Origin: Myotis daubentonii
Taxonomy: Eukaryota > Chordata > Mammalia > Chiroptera > Vespertilionidae
Length of the DNA: 64,000 bases
NCBI RefSeq assembly: GCF_963259705.1
Contig: NC_081849.1
Coordinates: 56,578,093-56,642,092, forward strand
Direction: 5' to 3'
Positions within the stretch are counted from its first letter, which is position 1; each line of letters begins with the position of its first letter. Positions 9,894 through 20,454 of the stretch are shown in pieces. A model generated the notes under the pieces. It worked only from the letters and a program-made list of their open reading frames with translations, ran no database searches and was not told the DNA's origin. The position numbers and the translations under genes were made by a program.

Positions 9894-10649
9894 TGGAGAC
9901 CTGGTGCATGGGTGGGGGCCGGCTGGTTTGCCCTGAAGGGTGTCCAGGATCAGGGTGGGGGTCCCACTGGGGTGCCTGGCCAGCCTGGGTGAGGGGCTGA
10001 GGGCAGTTTCCAGACTGGCCACACCCCCTTCAGGGTGGGGGTCCCCGCTGGAGTGCCTGGCCAACCTGGGTGAGGGGCTGATGGCTGTTTGCAGGCTGGC
10101 CACAGCCCCTGCAGGGTAGGGGTCCCCGCTGGGGTTCCTGGCCAGAATGGGTGAGGGGCTGATGGTTGTTTGCAGGTTGGCCACAGCCCCTTCAGGGTGG
10201 GGGTCCCCACTGGGGTGCCTGGCCAGCCTGGGTGAGGGGCTGAGGGCTGTTTTCATACTGGACACACCCCCTTCAGGGTGGGGATCCCCACTGGGGTGCC
10301 TGGCCAGCCTGGGTGGGGGCTGAGGGCTGTTTGCAGATTGGCCACAGCCCCCAGCCACCCAAGCTCCCAGTGGAGGCTTGCTGGAAGCAGGTATCTGGGA
10401 TTTATTTATCTTCTATAATTGAAACTTTGTTGTCTTGAGTGGAGGCCACAGCCAGCCAGGGAAGGCAGGAAGCTTGGCTTCCTCCATCGCTGGGGCAACC
10501 AAGCCTCCTGCTTGCTCCAGCTCCGTGGCTGCCGGCCGCCACCTTGATTGGGTTAATTTGCATATAGTCACTCTGATTGGCTGGTGCGCATGGCTTGGGG
10601 AGTAGCAGAGGTGCGGTCAATTTGCATGTTTTCCTTTTATTAGATTAGA
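9894..10649 (-). mobile_element. Helitron unit B, array 1
   Basis: The 5' end on its own strand is TCTAATCTAATAAAAGG, followed by 'ttgaccgcacc' and the 'ccaatcagagtgactatatg' region. The TC end lies at 10648-10649 next to host T (10650). Its 3' boundary reads CTCCA directly before TCC of unit C, and it lacks the GTGCAC hairpin. It contains about five copies of an 82-bp GC-rich repeat (9945-10350) built on 'ggtgcctggccagcctgggt'. Confidence 0.88.
9945..10350. repeat. 82-bp GC-rich minisatellite in Helitron unit B
   Basis: 'cagggtgggggtcccc' recurs near 9950, 10033, 10112, 10196 and 10277, each time followed by 'ctggggtgcctggccagcct'. That gives about five units of about 82 bp. The B units in the other arrays hold only one or two, so the repeat number is variable between copies. 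Confidence 0.9.
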
Positions 10650-10940
10650 TAAGGGTGACTTGAACACAGCTCTGATATACCATGCAGCCTATCTGATAAC
10701 CAAGACGGCTACTAAGAGACTAAGGACAGGTAGTGTACATGGTATGGAGACACTGGACAAAGGGATAACTCACATCCTAGGTGGGAAGGAGCGGGACTTG
10801 GAAGATTGCATCATGCTACTCAGAATGGCACACAATGTAAAACTTATGAATTGTTTATTTCTGGAATTTACCATTTAATATTGTTTGACCCATGGTAACT
10901 GAAACCTCAGAAAGTAAAACCACGAATAGGGGATAACTAA
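10650..10940. mobile_element. Tigger-like DNA transposon, right part
   Basis: Continues the element broken at 9433. Landmarks are 'aagggtgacttgaacacagc', 'ctgataaccaagacggctac', 'ggacaaagggataactcaca', 'gaattgtttatttctggaat' and the end 'ccacgaataggggataacta'. This is the inverted partner of the left terminus class (CAGTAGTC / GACTACTG-like). A non-autonomous or internally deleted pogo/Tigger copy. The exact subfamily was not assigned. Confidence 0.78.
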
Positions 10941-11639
10941 TATATATTCAATATCTATTTTTATATCAATAAACTATGTCAATAATAACTTAGAAACAAA
11001 AATTCTCTGCATTACAGGCTGATTTCTGTTTTCCTTTTCTTCTTTATTTGTGTTAATGTAAACAGAACATACTTAAGGAGTATACTTTTCAAGTATATTT
11101 ATGAGTTGTTTTCTTTGAATGTTATAAAGAATATAGTTACTTGATTGGTTTGAGAATTCACCACAAAATAGAGCTCTGATGACCTAGACAAAGTCTCATG
11201 CATGTTCTAGAGCTGCTGTCTGCTTTTGGAAAGTACGTTTGGCAGTAATAAGACCACTGTTGTTATGCAAAATAATATTTTCTTTCAACTTTCCTCTTCT
11301 TGACCTTATTTTTGAAATGAGAGCTTTAAAAGTTCCCTTTCATTAGCTATTTTAATATCTTCTGACTTTTACTGTGTCTGTTAAAGACTGGCTTGAAAAT
11401 CTCATGTGTAAATGCATAGTTGTTCTTGTAAAAAGCTAGGGAGATAGACCATCTACTGAAATAATACATTGATACACATTATCTTCACAGATGATAACTG
11501 AAGAAAGTCAGTTAATATTTTATCCATAATGTCTAACACAGGTGTTAATAAGTAAAAGCATATGTAAAACCAAAGACAACCACACCGACAACTATGAAAC
11601 CAATTTTAACAAAATAAACGAATGGATTATACTGTCTGG
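10941..11639. other. AT-rich non-coding DNA
   Basis: Nothing recognised. Confidence 0.4.
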
Positions 11640-11740
11640 CTGAAGAAAAGCTGGACTCAGGAGACTCACTGGTATTCCTTCCAGCCACCTGGCTGCTATG
11701 TAACCTTGGTAGTTCAACTGAGCTCCTTAAGCCCAGTGAC
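11640..11740 (+). mobile_element. MIR-like SINE fragment
   Basis: 'ggactcaggagactcactgg', 'ttccagccacctggctgcta' and 'tgtaaccttggtagttcaac' follow the MIR order (descriptive block, 'ctagctgtgtgaccttggg', 'aacctc..agcctcag'). Diverged. Confidence 0.5.
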
Positions 11741-11744
11741 AAGA

Positions 11745-12202
11745 GAGAGTCTGAACAGGACAGTAGAGTTGAAAAGGGAAGGGGAGATACAATGTGGTCT
11801 TAATAGTAAATTGACAGGATTTTATGAATGCCTGAATATAAACGGGAATTAAAGCATTAGTGTTTTTTAGATGCATGAGATAGCTTTGAGATGGCAATAT
11901 TGTTAATGTAGAGCCAGGATAAGATAGGATTTAATCTTAACACGAGTTAAGGAAGAAATGTTTAGTAGATACAGTTGGAAATACGAGCCTCGATATCAGG
12001 AGAGAGGCCAGGTGAGGATTTGGATGAAAGTCACATCTGTCATAATTGGAAAGGCAAGTATATTTCATTTGGGAATAGCTGACTTATAGGTAAAAGGACC
12101 TAATAATAAATATCTAATGGAAACAATTTTTAAGGACTAAGCTGAAAAAGAAGAATGGATGAATGACTGAGAAAGGATGGTCAAAATGTAGGAGAGTAAG
12201 AA
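11745..12202. other. Non-coding DNA before a Helitron
   Basis: Purine-rich and reminiscent of an old repeat ('gatttggatgaaagtcacat'), but I cannot name the family. Confidence 0.35.
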
Positions 12203-12861
12203 TCCTATATAATAAAAGCCTAATATGCAAATTGTTTGGAAGTTTTACCGGAAGTTTGACCACTCGCTATGACATGCGCTGAGCATCAGGGGGCGGCGTG
12301 GAACATGGTGGGCGTCGGCAACAGGACACTGGCAGCAGGCAGCAGGCAGCAGTGGAGGTGCTGCTGGCTCTGATGGGACCTGACGAGAGTGGGACCTTGG
12401 TGGACTGGAGGAGCAGGTGAGCAGGCAGTGCCAGGCCAAGGCAGGTATGAGCAGAGGCCCAATTGCCCCCCAGACGGCAACCAGCAGCTGTGGCGGAGAG
12501 GTGGGGCTGCTGCCTGGCTCCCAGGCACTGAGGGAGTCGGGTGGGAGCCCTGCCCGACTGATCGCCCTGTAGACAGTGACCAGCAACCAGCAGCAAGGGG
12601 CGGGGGTCCTGGCCTCGACCAATTGCCCTGCAGACTGCGGTCAGCTGTGGTGGCAGGGAAAGGGGCCTCTGCCTGGCTCCCAGGAGCTGAGGGAGCTGGG
12701 CACACCCCCCCCCCCAGTTGATCACTCGGCAGGCCGGATGGTGGAGCAGGTGAGGGGGCAGCACCAGGGGGCTGCCAGGCTGGGGGCTTGAGCAGGGCCA
12801 ATCCCTGCAGGCCTCCCCAAGGGACCCCACCCATGCGTGAATTTGTGTACCAGGCCTCTAG
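12203..12861 (+). mobile_element. Helitron (HeliBat-type), single copy
   Basis: Starts TCCTATATAATAAAAGCCTA after host A (12202) and ends CAGGCCTCTAG at 12861. The 3' stem is decayed (GCGTGAATTTGTGTAC). The interior is GC-rich with repeats of 'gctcccaggcactgagggag' type and 'ccaattgccccccagacgg' type. The open frames here (up to 187 codons, reverse strand) are low-complexity by-products of GC content. There is no transposase. Confidence 0.92.
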
Positions 12862-12864
12862 AAG

Positions 12865-13598
12865 GTTTAATAAAATAGAAGGCAGACATTAGGAGATTAT
12901 ATTTAACCTTCTTAGGAAGAGTTTTGGTCAGTGTTGGAAGCAGAAACTAGATGAAACAGCTTTGAGGAATAAAGAACAAGAAATTTGAAAGTGCAGGCAA
13001 CACAATATTAATAGTCAAAATAACCATATTGTATTACTGTGACTTCAATTTTTTTCAGCTTTTAATATATTTACCTGTTACATGGGCTTGTCAATTTTTT
13101 AACAGTAAGAAATAATAGATTCAACCTGTTTCCAAAATTTTGCAACTTTGCTATCCATGATTATTATCTTAATAGATTGAATTCCACAAATTAAATCTCA
13201 ATTTGAGTCATATAAAAGATGAAAAAAGTCCAGAATATTCTCACTTGACCTCAGTTCTTTTCTTGAACTTGTTTACTACCAAAATTCAACTTAGGTGTGA
13301 TCTCTGGTCACTTAAAGACTTTGCTATTTTCTCAAATTATGTTTTTAAAATTCTTAAGGACAGCAAACTATAGAACATAAGCATTTAATTGTATGTACTT
13401 ACAGAGCTTGAAAGACAAAAAGGTGAGATAAATGTTGTCATCCTTTTTTAGAATACCCATAAATACAAATATTTATTTAAATGTACCCTTTTCTTTGTGG
13501 GGAGTACATGGGTAACACATTTCTCTTCCTCTGTTGTATGGCACGTATATGTTTTTATGAATAATTAAGTGTATTCATAACCTTATTCAATCTAAATT
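12865..13598. other. AT-rich non-coding DNA
   Basis: No feature recognised. Confidence 0.45.
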
Positions 13599-13644
13599 GC
13601 CGATTGTCCCAGAACAAGAAGCAGGTTCTTCTGGGACAATCGGC
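13599..13644. repeat. Perfect 16-bp inverted repeat (hairpin 1)
   Basis: GCCGATTGTCCCAGAA (13599-13614) and its exact complement TTCTGGGACAATCGGC (13629-13644) enclose a 14-nt loop. The stem is GC-balanced in AT-rich surroundings. Not part of any repeat I recognise. Confidence 0.95.
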
Positions 13645-13663
13645 TACTTCTGAGTAAAAATTA

Positions 13664-13716
13664 ATATATCATTTAGTCCACAAAGATACATTTGCTCTCT
13701 GGACTAAATGATATAT
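13664..13716. repeat. Perfect 17-bp inverted repeat (hairpin 2)
   Basis: ATATATCATTTAGTCCA (13664-13680) and TGGACTAAATGATATAT (13700-13716) are exact complements around a 19-nt loop. It lies only 19 bp after hairpin 1, with an unrelated stem sequence. Confidence 0.95.
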
Positions 13717-13719
13717 AGC

Positions 13720-15179
13720 AACTCAAACACATTAAGATGAACACATCTCCCTATGTGGTTTATATATACCTTTAGAATAGTGTGCACATAAATCAGAATT
13801 GTACCCAATTGTCAACATTATCATTTCTCTATTTCCTCCATAATATTTGTATTGCTATTACACACTGGTATGATTTCACAATTTTGTAAGCTAGAGATGA
13901 AAAATTAAATACCTTGGCCATTAGTGGGCAGAGATAATACACTGAAGTATAGGATTTTAAATTTAACATTTTCTGACTTCATTGTATATCTAGTCATAAG
14001 CTATGCTACCAAACATTAAAAAAAAAGAAAAAAGAAAGGAAGGACAATAATTATGGGTCTACATGGAACCTCTTATGAGCATATTCCATCCTGGATAACT
14101 ATAAGAATGAGGTCATTGCACAGGATCCTTCTTTCTGCTTTAATTATGAATGAATAATGTCATGATTGTCATGTCTCAGCTATACTTGGCAGGGCAGAGA
14201 GCAGAATCTGGACTCTTGCATATTGTTTAGTAGCTCTAGCTATAAATGAGGATTACCACACAATAAAACAGCATTGTTTCAGAGACAATGTTAACTTTGT
14301 GATTAATGAGGTGAGGGATGAGGAACATATGACTGTTTCCAGGTCCATTCCAGCATTTTCCTTAACTTCAACCTCAGCCAAAACTGTCAGCACTAATGAC
14401 AAGATGACCAGATAATGTTTCACCTGTGAGTGGGGCTCTTGACTGCAATTTAAAATTTCCAAAACTTCCACAAAGCACAGCTCTTATGTAAAGCCAAGAT
14501 TTTTTTTCTTTCAAAAAGCTTAAAAACAAATGGGACAGCAAATCTCTAAGGAGGAAGAGCAGCAGATCTATTTGCAGTTCGCGAAGCTGTGGAAGTATAT
14601 AGACTGATTAGCAGGGTGACTTGGCCCAGAGACCAGAGCACAAAAATAAATAATTTTGTATTAAGAAGAATCCTAACAATAAATGGGAGCTAATTCTGAA
14701 TGATTTAGCCGTTCAAAATGCTGAAGGCTACACTTTTGATGAAAAGTTTTTGAAAGATGTATTCAATTTTAGCAGCTCATGGTAGACTTTCAATTCTGAG
14801 GTTAAGGACCATGACTCCTCCTATATCTGAACTTCACAGAACCTAGTGTTCAGTGCTGTGGGCCACTCGCAGCCTTTTGGAGTGAAGTTCTAGCTCAGAG
14901 AAAAGACATTTATGTCAATAATAATCATAGTGTCATAAAGTCTCCCACTATAATTGACTTTCTCATTAATTCATTATAGAGAATACTTGTAATCTATTCC
15001 CAAAACATTTTCAAAAAGCAGAATGGAAATATATTTCTTAAATGGAAGGATCTCCACTCAGATGTATGCAATTATCAAATTATTTTTACCCATTCCCTCC
15101 ACTGTGAAATAAAAATATAGAACTAAATATGGGAGATCCTTTCTAACACACTGAAACCTCTACTATCATATTTTAGAAT
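13720..15179. other. AT-rich non-coding DNA
   Basis: Two stretches (14250-14470 and 14560-14640) are slightly richer in GC, but no exon or repeat family is evident. Confidence 0.4.
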
Positions 15180-15300
15180 TGAAATAACCTTAGATGTCAC
15201 CTAGTCTAAACCATACATTTTAAACATAAGTAAAATGTAGTGCTGACTTGAAAAAGGTCACACAGTTCTACTGTAAAATTGTTGAAAGGCCATGATGTCA
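15180..15300 (+). mobile_element. Old mammal-wide repeat fragment (MIR-class)
   Basis: 'aaccttagatgtcacctagt' followed by 'gaaaaaggtcacacagttct' follows the consensus-like order 'accttagagatcatctagtcc ... aaggtcacacagc'. Short and diverged; the family is uncertain. Confidence 0.45.
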
Positions 15301-15547
15301 CAATTGATTTAAACATATATTTATTTTGAAAAATAGGGTTTGTTTGACATTCTCATAACATTAATATTATCATATTTCTTGACAATATTTAAAGGAAGTT
15401 TGTCAGGGCAATTAAAAAAAGTTTGTCGTGGCCTATTTTTAAAAAAGTGACTTGTAGGTCTACTCATAATGATTTTTCAAAGACTTAATTAACTTCTAAG
15501 AGAGTTCATTAACTAGAAAATTGGGATATTTTGGTTTGATCATATAT

Positions 15548-15726
15548 ATTTTAGAGAGAGAGGAAGGGGAGGGCTAGAGAAATAAAAACATTGATGAAGA
15601 GAAACATCATCATTGGCTGTCTGCTGCATGCTCCACACTGGGCATGAGCCCTGACCAGAAATGAATCAATGACCTGTTGGTTCCTGGGTCAATGCTCAAC
15701 CACTGACCCATACCAACTGGACTAAA
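15548..15726 (-). mobile_element. VES SINE, diverged
   Basis: Reverse-strand copy. The right end reads as 'ccagttggtatgggtcagtg' on its own strand, followed by 'gttgagcattgacccaggaa'. It has lost most of the tail signal. A partial duplication (TTGATCATATATA near 15536-15548, TTGACCATATATA near 15736-15748) flanks it. Confidence 0.88.
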
Positions 15727-15749
15727 AGTCACTTTTGACCATATATATG

Positions 15750-17020
15750 GAACACACAAAAACAGGTAATCTCACATTCTATTTTTACAGTTTCACACTA
15801 AATTCTTTACATATTTGTAATGTACATATTTAATTAATATGGCCAAACCTAATTTTCCTCAATGTAAAATATCAAGAATCTATAAATCTACAATTACCAT
15901 ATACTTACTAAGAAAGAATTTAGGTTTATTAAATGTAAATCTAAGCATGCCTTTCCACCTTATTTGAATTTTGAATGCAACTCAGCTAGACATGACTGGA
16001 GGCCATAAAAGATGAAGTAAAATTATTTGAGAAGCATGATTTAAATAGGATTTAAATGAGTTTTAAGTATAAATGGTTGATTTCCCACATGAGATCTAAG
16101 CAAAAAGAAATGCAAAACTTTTAAGAGCCTTAATTTTCTCTGCAGTAAAAATGCTTCCAAACCATCAGCACTAGAAATGTATTTTAGTTTAATAACCAAG
16201 GTAAGTGAAATGCTGGGTCTGGTTCAAATTGGACTCAGGCAAAACTTTTGGGCGAGTAAGTTTTAGGGTGTCACTTTAAATGGGAGCTTATTGATATAAA
16301 TATGTACAAAGTAGGAATACATTTTGAAGTGGAATTCTAATTTCTCTTTTGTTTTGCCTTTATCCTTAAGGACTGAAAGATGGCCTCAATTATCAAGAAC
16401 ATTGCTGTTAAAATAGGCAGCGACTATTAAGAAAGTATTGTGGAAACCAAAGTAACAGTTTTCCAAAACAGAATCTCAGATTTCAAAGATTTCTGTAAGG
16501 TTACATTAATCCACATATGGATTACATCATTCTTGACATTTCACTGAAAGTAGTAAGCTACAACTTCCATGAAAAATTCAGTCTCTGAAGATATTCTTTC
16601 TATGGAATGCTTCTTCATGCCCCAATGTGTGTTTAGTCGACAAGAAGTTTGAGGGTGGGCAAGACGTGGATAAAGGAGATTGTTGCTGTTTTGTCTTCAT
16701 ATTTCAGTGGCATAAAATAAGTTTTTATCTCTACAGCTTTCCACTTTAAATTAGACTCTTTTTAAAATTGAGGGAATTTAAAATACTAGGTGGTTTTATC
16801 TTTTTTTTTGTAAAGAGGGCTTTCTGTCTAGCTGTTGGTTTGTGGTCTTTGAGAGGAGGATGAAGTGCAAAGTTATCAAGGAGCCCTTCTATCAAACTTT
16901 GAAAGTTGTTGATAAGATTATGTCTGCTGGACTTTAAAAGATTTGAAACACATCTCCAAATACTAGTATTGTGAAACATATATAAAACAAAACAGATGAA
17001 GGTTTACACAACAGCCTTGT
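15750..17020. other. AT-rich non-coding DNA
   Basis: No gene or repeat recognised. Confidence 0.4.
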
Positions 17021-17024
17021 CCAA

Positions 17025-17165
17025 GGTTAATTTTATTATCCTCCTCCCAATTTTATGGAATTAGGAAATGGAAACCCAGTTAAAGCAACTTGCCAGTTGA
17101 GCAAGATTTGAACTCCAACATTCTGAGCCTAGAGACCACCTCTTAACCATCATGATCTACTTCTT
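17025..17165 (-). mobile_element. MIR SINE
   Basis: 'ttttattatcctcctcccaa', 'ggaaatggaaacccagttaa', 'agcaacttgccagttgagca' and 'agatttgaactccaacattc' match the reverse-strand MIR order. Confidence 0.75.
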
Positions 17166-17426
17166 ACCTGAGTGTATACCTTCACAAAGCACCCGCCACC
17201 AATAATCTGAGAATGCTTATTAAAAATTGAATTACATCAAATTGTGGTAAATAAATTATGTATCTACAGCAAAATCATTAGACTATCATTGAATATCGAT
17301 TCTAGAAAATGCCTTTTTAAGAAAAGACAAATTCTCAAAACTGCTTTATGTGTTAAGTGAAGTTGACAGTCTCAAATTAAATGAATGAATGAAACTTTGA
17401 AGAACAAAAAACAAAACCTAGAGCAA

Positions 17427-17614
17427 TCTATAATAATAAAAGTGTAACATGCTAATTAGACCGATGTCTCTCCAGATGTCCTTCTGGACGACCTTCCGAA
17501 CGAAGCTGGGGCTGCGAGGGAAGCCCGGGTTGCGGGTGCCAGAGGGAAGCTGGTGCCAGCAGCCAGGGGAAGGAAGGCCTACTCTTTCATGTATTTCGTG
17601 CATCAGGCCTCTAG
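17427..17614 (+). mobile_element. Short Helitron (188 bp)
   Basis: Starts TCTATAATAATAAAAGTGTA after host A and ends with the TTTCATGTATTTCGTGCAT stem region and CAGGCCTCTAG before host T. 'catgctaattagaccgatg' and 'gacgaccttccg' place it with the copy at 29376-29950. A very compact non-autonomous form, essentially two termini with a short GC-rich middle. Confidence 0.93.
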
Positions 17615-17632
17615 TATATAAATAAGAAAGCA

Positions 17633-17853
17633 GCCCCACTGGTGTGGTTCAGTGGTTGAGCATTGATCTATGAACCAGGAGGTCACAGTTCAATTCCCAG
17701 TCCAGGCACATGCCTGGGTTGCAGGCTCGATCCCCAGTGTGGGGCATGCAGGAGGCAGCCAATGAATGATTCTTTGTCATCATTGATGTTTCAATCTCTC
17801 TCTCCCTCTCCCTTCCTCTCTGAAATCAATAAAAATATATATTTTAAAAAATG
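17633..17853 (+). mobile_element. VES SINE
   Basis: Head CCACTGGTGTGGTTCAGTGG and B box-like GTTCAATTCCC, body GCAGGAGGCAGCCAATGAAT, tail AATCAATAAAAATATATATT. It sits 18 bp after the Helitron at 17427-17614. Confidence 0.95.
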
Positions 17854-17859
17854 CATCTT

Positions 17860-18224
17860 TTGACTGCAGTAGCTGGATGCCAGTGAAACATAACTAAATC
17901 AGATTATAGAATCTCCTCCACCCAATAGTAAATGTTTTAATCCAAGAACTCTTGCATATACATTCACTCAGTCTTCTTGTATAATCCTACCATGTGTCAA
18001 GATGTATCTATGTAAAGTTGCATATGATGAATATACATGAATAAAAACTTGGGGCAGGGAAATGTGAAAAAAAATGTATCTTTATCAGTAGACTTTTACA
18101 AAAGGTTTTTCCTTTCCAAACATTAAAAAGAAAAATTTGGCAATTCCTGTGGGCTCCCTAATATTTCTAACTAAAATATCAACAGAATACAAACAGTTCA
18201 CTGATACTCAGGGAACCAGTAAAA
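17860..18224. other. AT-rich non-coding DNA
   Basis: No feature recognised. Confidence 0.4.
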
Positions 18225-18237
18225 TAACATTTTTTTC

Positions 18238-18464
18238 ATTTTATTTATTTTATTTTTACTTACTTATTTTTAGAGATAGGGGAAAGTAGAGTGAGAGAGA
18301 GAAACATGAATATGAGAGAGAAACATTGATTGGTTGCCTCCCTTCAGCACCCCCACTGGGGATCGAACCCAAAACCTGGGTATGTGGCCTGACTGGAAAT
18401 TGAACTGGCAAACTTTTGGGGAACAGGATGACACTCCAGCCAACTGAGCCACACCGGCCAGGGC
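18238..18464 (-). mobile_element. VES SINE, variant head
   Basis: Reverse-strand copy. On its own strand the head is GCCCTGGCCGGTGTGGCTCA, then 'gttggctggagtgtcatcct', the same variant head as the copy at 7592-7898. TAACATTTTTT is duplicated at 18225-18235 and 18465-18475. Confidence 0.94.
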
Positions 18465-18641
18465 TAACATTTTTTCCTTTTTGCATCCCAATTTGTTAGC
18501 ATTAGTTATCACAAGACAGAATATTTCCTTGATATTCCAGACATTCAAAAGTGACCCTTCCTTTCTTTTCTAATTTTATGTCTATTCAGAATCACTGCTT
18601 TGAAACTGATGTTCTCATATACTAGTATGAATATAATAGAA

Positions 18642-18671
18642 CTAGAGGCCCAGTGCACGAAATTCATGCAT

Positions 18672-18714
<43 letters not shown>

Positions 18715-19052
18715 AGCCCAGCCTGCACCCTCTCCAATCTGGACCCCTCAAGGGATGTCCGACTGCCCGGTTAGGCCTGATCCCAGTTGGACACCCCTCT
18801 CACAATCCAGGACTGCTGGCTCCCAACGACTCGCCTGCCTGCCTGCCTGATCACCCCCTAACCACTCCCCTGCCAGCCTGATCAATGCCTAACTGCTCTC
18901 CTGCCAGCCCAATTGCCCCTAACTGCCCTCCCTTGCAGGCCTGGTCCCTCCCAACTGCCATCCCCTGTCAGCCATCTTGTGTCCACATGGGGGCGGCCAT
19001 CTTGTGTGTTGGAGTGATGGCCAATTTGCATATTACTTCTTTATTATATAGA
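18642..19052 (-). mobile_element. Helitron unit D, array 2 (3'-most unit)
   Basis: On its own strand it starts TCTATATAATAAAGAAGTAA directly after CTTG of the next unit. It ends with the stem TGCATGAATTTCGTGCAC, GGGCCTCTAG and host T (A at 18641 on +). A (TG)n tract grew beside the terminator (18674-18709). The interior has 'cctgccagcctgatc'-type repeats like those at 29376-29950. Confidence 0.93.
18674..18709 (+). repeat. (TG)n microsatellite inside Helitron unit D
   Basis: About 18 GT/TG units adjoining the 3' hairpin of the Helitron. Confidence 0.96.
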
Positions 19053-19896
19053 CAAGAGGCCTGGTGCACAAAAATTTGTGCACTCAGGGGGGAAGGGGGG
19101 GGGTCCCTCAGCCCGGCCTGTGCCCTCTCGCAGTCTGGGACCCTTCGGGAGATAACGACCTGCTGGCTTAGGCCTGCTCCCGGGTGGCAGGGTGGCAGAG
19201 GGCAGGCCCAATCCCTAGGTGCAGCCCCTGGTCGGGCTCAGAGCAGGGCCGATTGGGGAGTTGGGGCACCGCCCCCTGTCACACTCAAGACAGGGTCGAT
19301 GGGGAGGTTGCGGCGCCACCCCCTGTCACACAAAGAGCAGGGTTGATCAGGGGATTAGGGAACTCCCCCGTGTCATGCACAGAGCAGGGCCCATCAGGGG
19401 GTTGTGGAGCTCCCCATGCCACGCACAGAGGAGGGCCCATCAGGGGGTTGAGGAGCTCCCCCCTCTCACTCACAGAGTAGGGCTGATAGGGGAGTTGGGG
19501 CACCGCCCCCCGTCACCCACAGAGCAGGGCCGATCAGGGGGTTGGGGTGCCGCCACTTTCACACTCAGGGCAGGGCCGATGGAGAGGTTATGGCTCTACC
19601 CCGTCACACACAGAGCAGGGCCCGTGGGGTGGGGGGGTTGGGGCGCCACACCCTGTCACACACAGAGCCGCAGGGCGATCAGGGGGTTGGGGAGCTCCCC
19701 CCTATCAGGCACAGAGCAGGGCCGATCAGGGGGTTGGGGCACCTTCCCCTGTCAGGAACAGAGCAGGGCAGATAGGGAGGTTGTGGCCCCGCCCCTGTCA
19801 CACACAGAGCCGCAGGGCAATCAGGGGGTTTGGGTGCTGCCCCCTGTCACGCTGATCCCAGTGCTGGGAGGCATATTACCCTTTTACTATATAGGA
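19053..19896 (-). mobile_element. Helitron unit A, array 2
   Basis: On its own strand it starts TCCTATATAGTAAAAGGGTA and ends with the hairpin GTGCACAAATTTTTGTGCAC (19064-19083 on +), then CAGGCCTCTTG, which directly joins unit D. Most of it (about 19200-19850) is a GC-rich minisatellite of about 43-47 bp units. The long open frames here (up to 226 codons) come from that repeat and are not credible proteins. Confidence 0.92.
19200..19850. repeat. About 45-bp GC-rich minisatellite of Helitron unit A
   Basis: More than a dozen imperfect copies built on 'cagagcagggccgatcaggg' plus 'ggttggggcgccgcccc' and 'tgtcacaca'. The same array recurs in the A units at 20620-21110 and 48660-49110. Confidence 0.93.
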
Positions 19897-20454
19897 TAGA
19901 GGCCTGGTGCACGAGTGGGGGCCGGCTGGTTTGCCCTGAAGGGTGTCCTGGATCAGGGTGGGGGTCCCCACTGGGGTGCCTGGCCAGTCTGGGCGAGAGG
20001 CTGAGGGCTGTTTTCAGGCTGGGACTGAAGCTCCCAACAGCACCTTTTTTTCTTTTTTCTTTTTTAATTCTGGGCCAGCTTTAGCTCTGAGGCTCCAGCT
20101 CTTAGGCATCCACTGCTGAAAGCAGGTATCTGGTTTGTTTAGGTTCTATAATCAAAACTCTGTTTCAATTCCAGCTCTGAGATCCCAGGCTCACTGAAAG
20201 CAGGTTTCTGGGGTTTTGTTTAGCTTCTATATTTGTTACAATGTTTTTTAAACTGCAGGCTCAGAGGCCGGCAAGGCAGGCGGGGAACGTTGGTTACTCC
20301 ATCACTGAAGCAAGCAAGCCTCATGTTAGTTTCAAGCTGCCTGGCTGCCGGCTGCCATCTTGGCTGGCAGTTAATTTGCATATCTCGCTGATTAGCCAAT
20401 GGGAAGGCTAGAGGTCGTACGCCAATTACCATGTTTCACTTTTATTAGATAGGA
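19897..20454 (-). mobile_element. Helitron unit B, array 2 (second copy)
   Basis: Own-strand start TCCTATCTAATAAAAGTGAA, then 'catggtaattggcgtacgac' and 'ctaatcagcgagatatgcaa'. Its 3' boundary is CAGGCCTCTA joined directly to TCCTATATAG of unit A, without the final G of CTAG and without the GTGCAC hairpin. It includes a T-rich tract (20046-20067). Confidence 0.9.

Noticed and set aside
9873..10358. 161-codon open frame on the minus strand with LARHPSGDPHPEG repeats
   Set aside because: It is a direct product of the 82-bp repeat in Helitron unit B. Repeat number differs between B copies, with no sign of a conserved protein.
12267..12834. Overlapping 182- and 187-codon open frames
   Set aside because: They lie inside the GC-rich, non-autonomous Helitron at 12203-12861. 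Two frames are open together, and no Rep or helicase motif is present.
19219..19899. 226-codon open frame (and a 240-codon one at 20480-21202)
   Set aside because: Both run through the GC-rich minisatellite of Helitron unit A. The protein is a low-complexity repeat of HTQSRA/GPIRGLG-like text, open in several frames at once.
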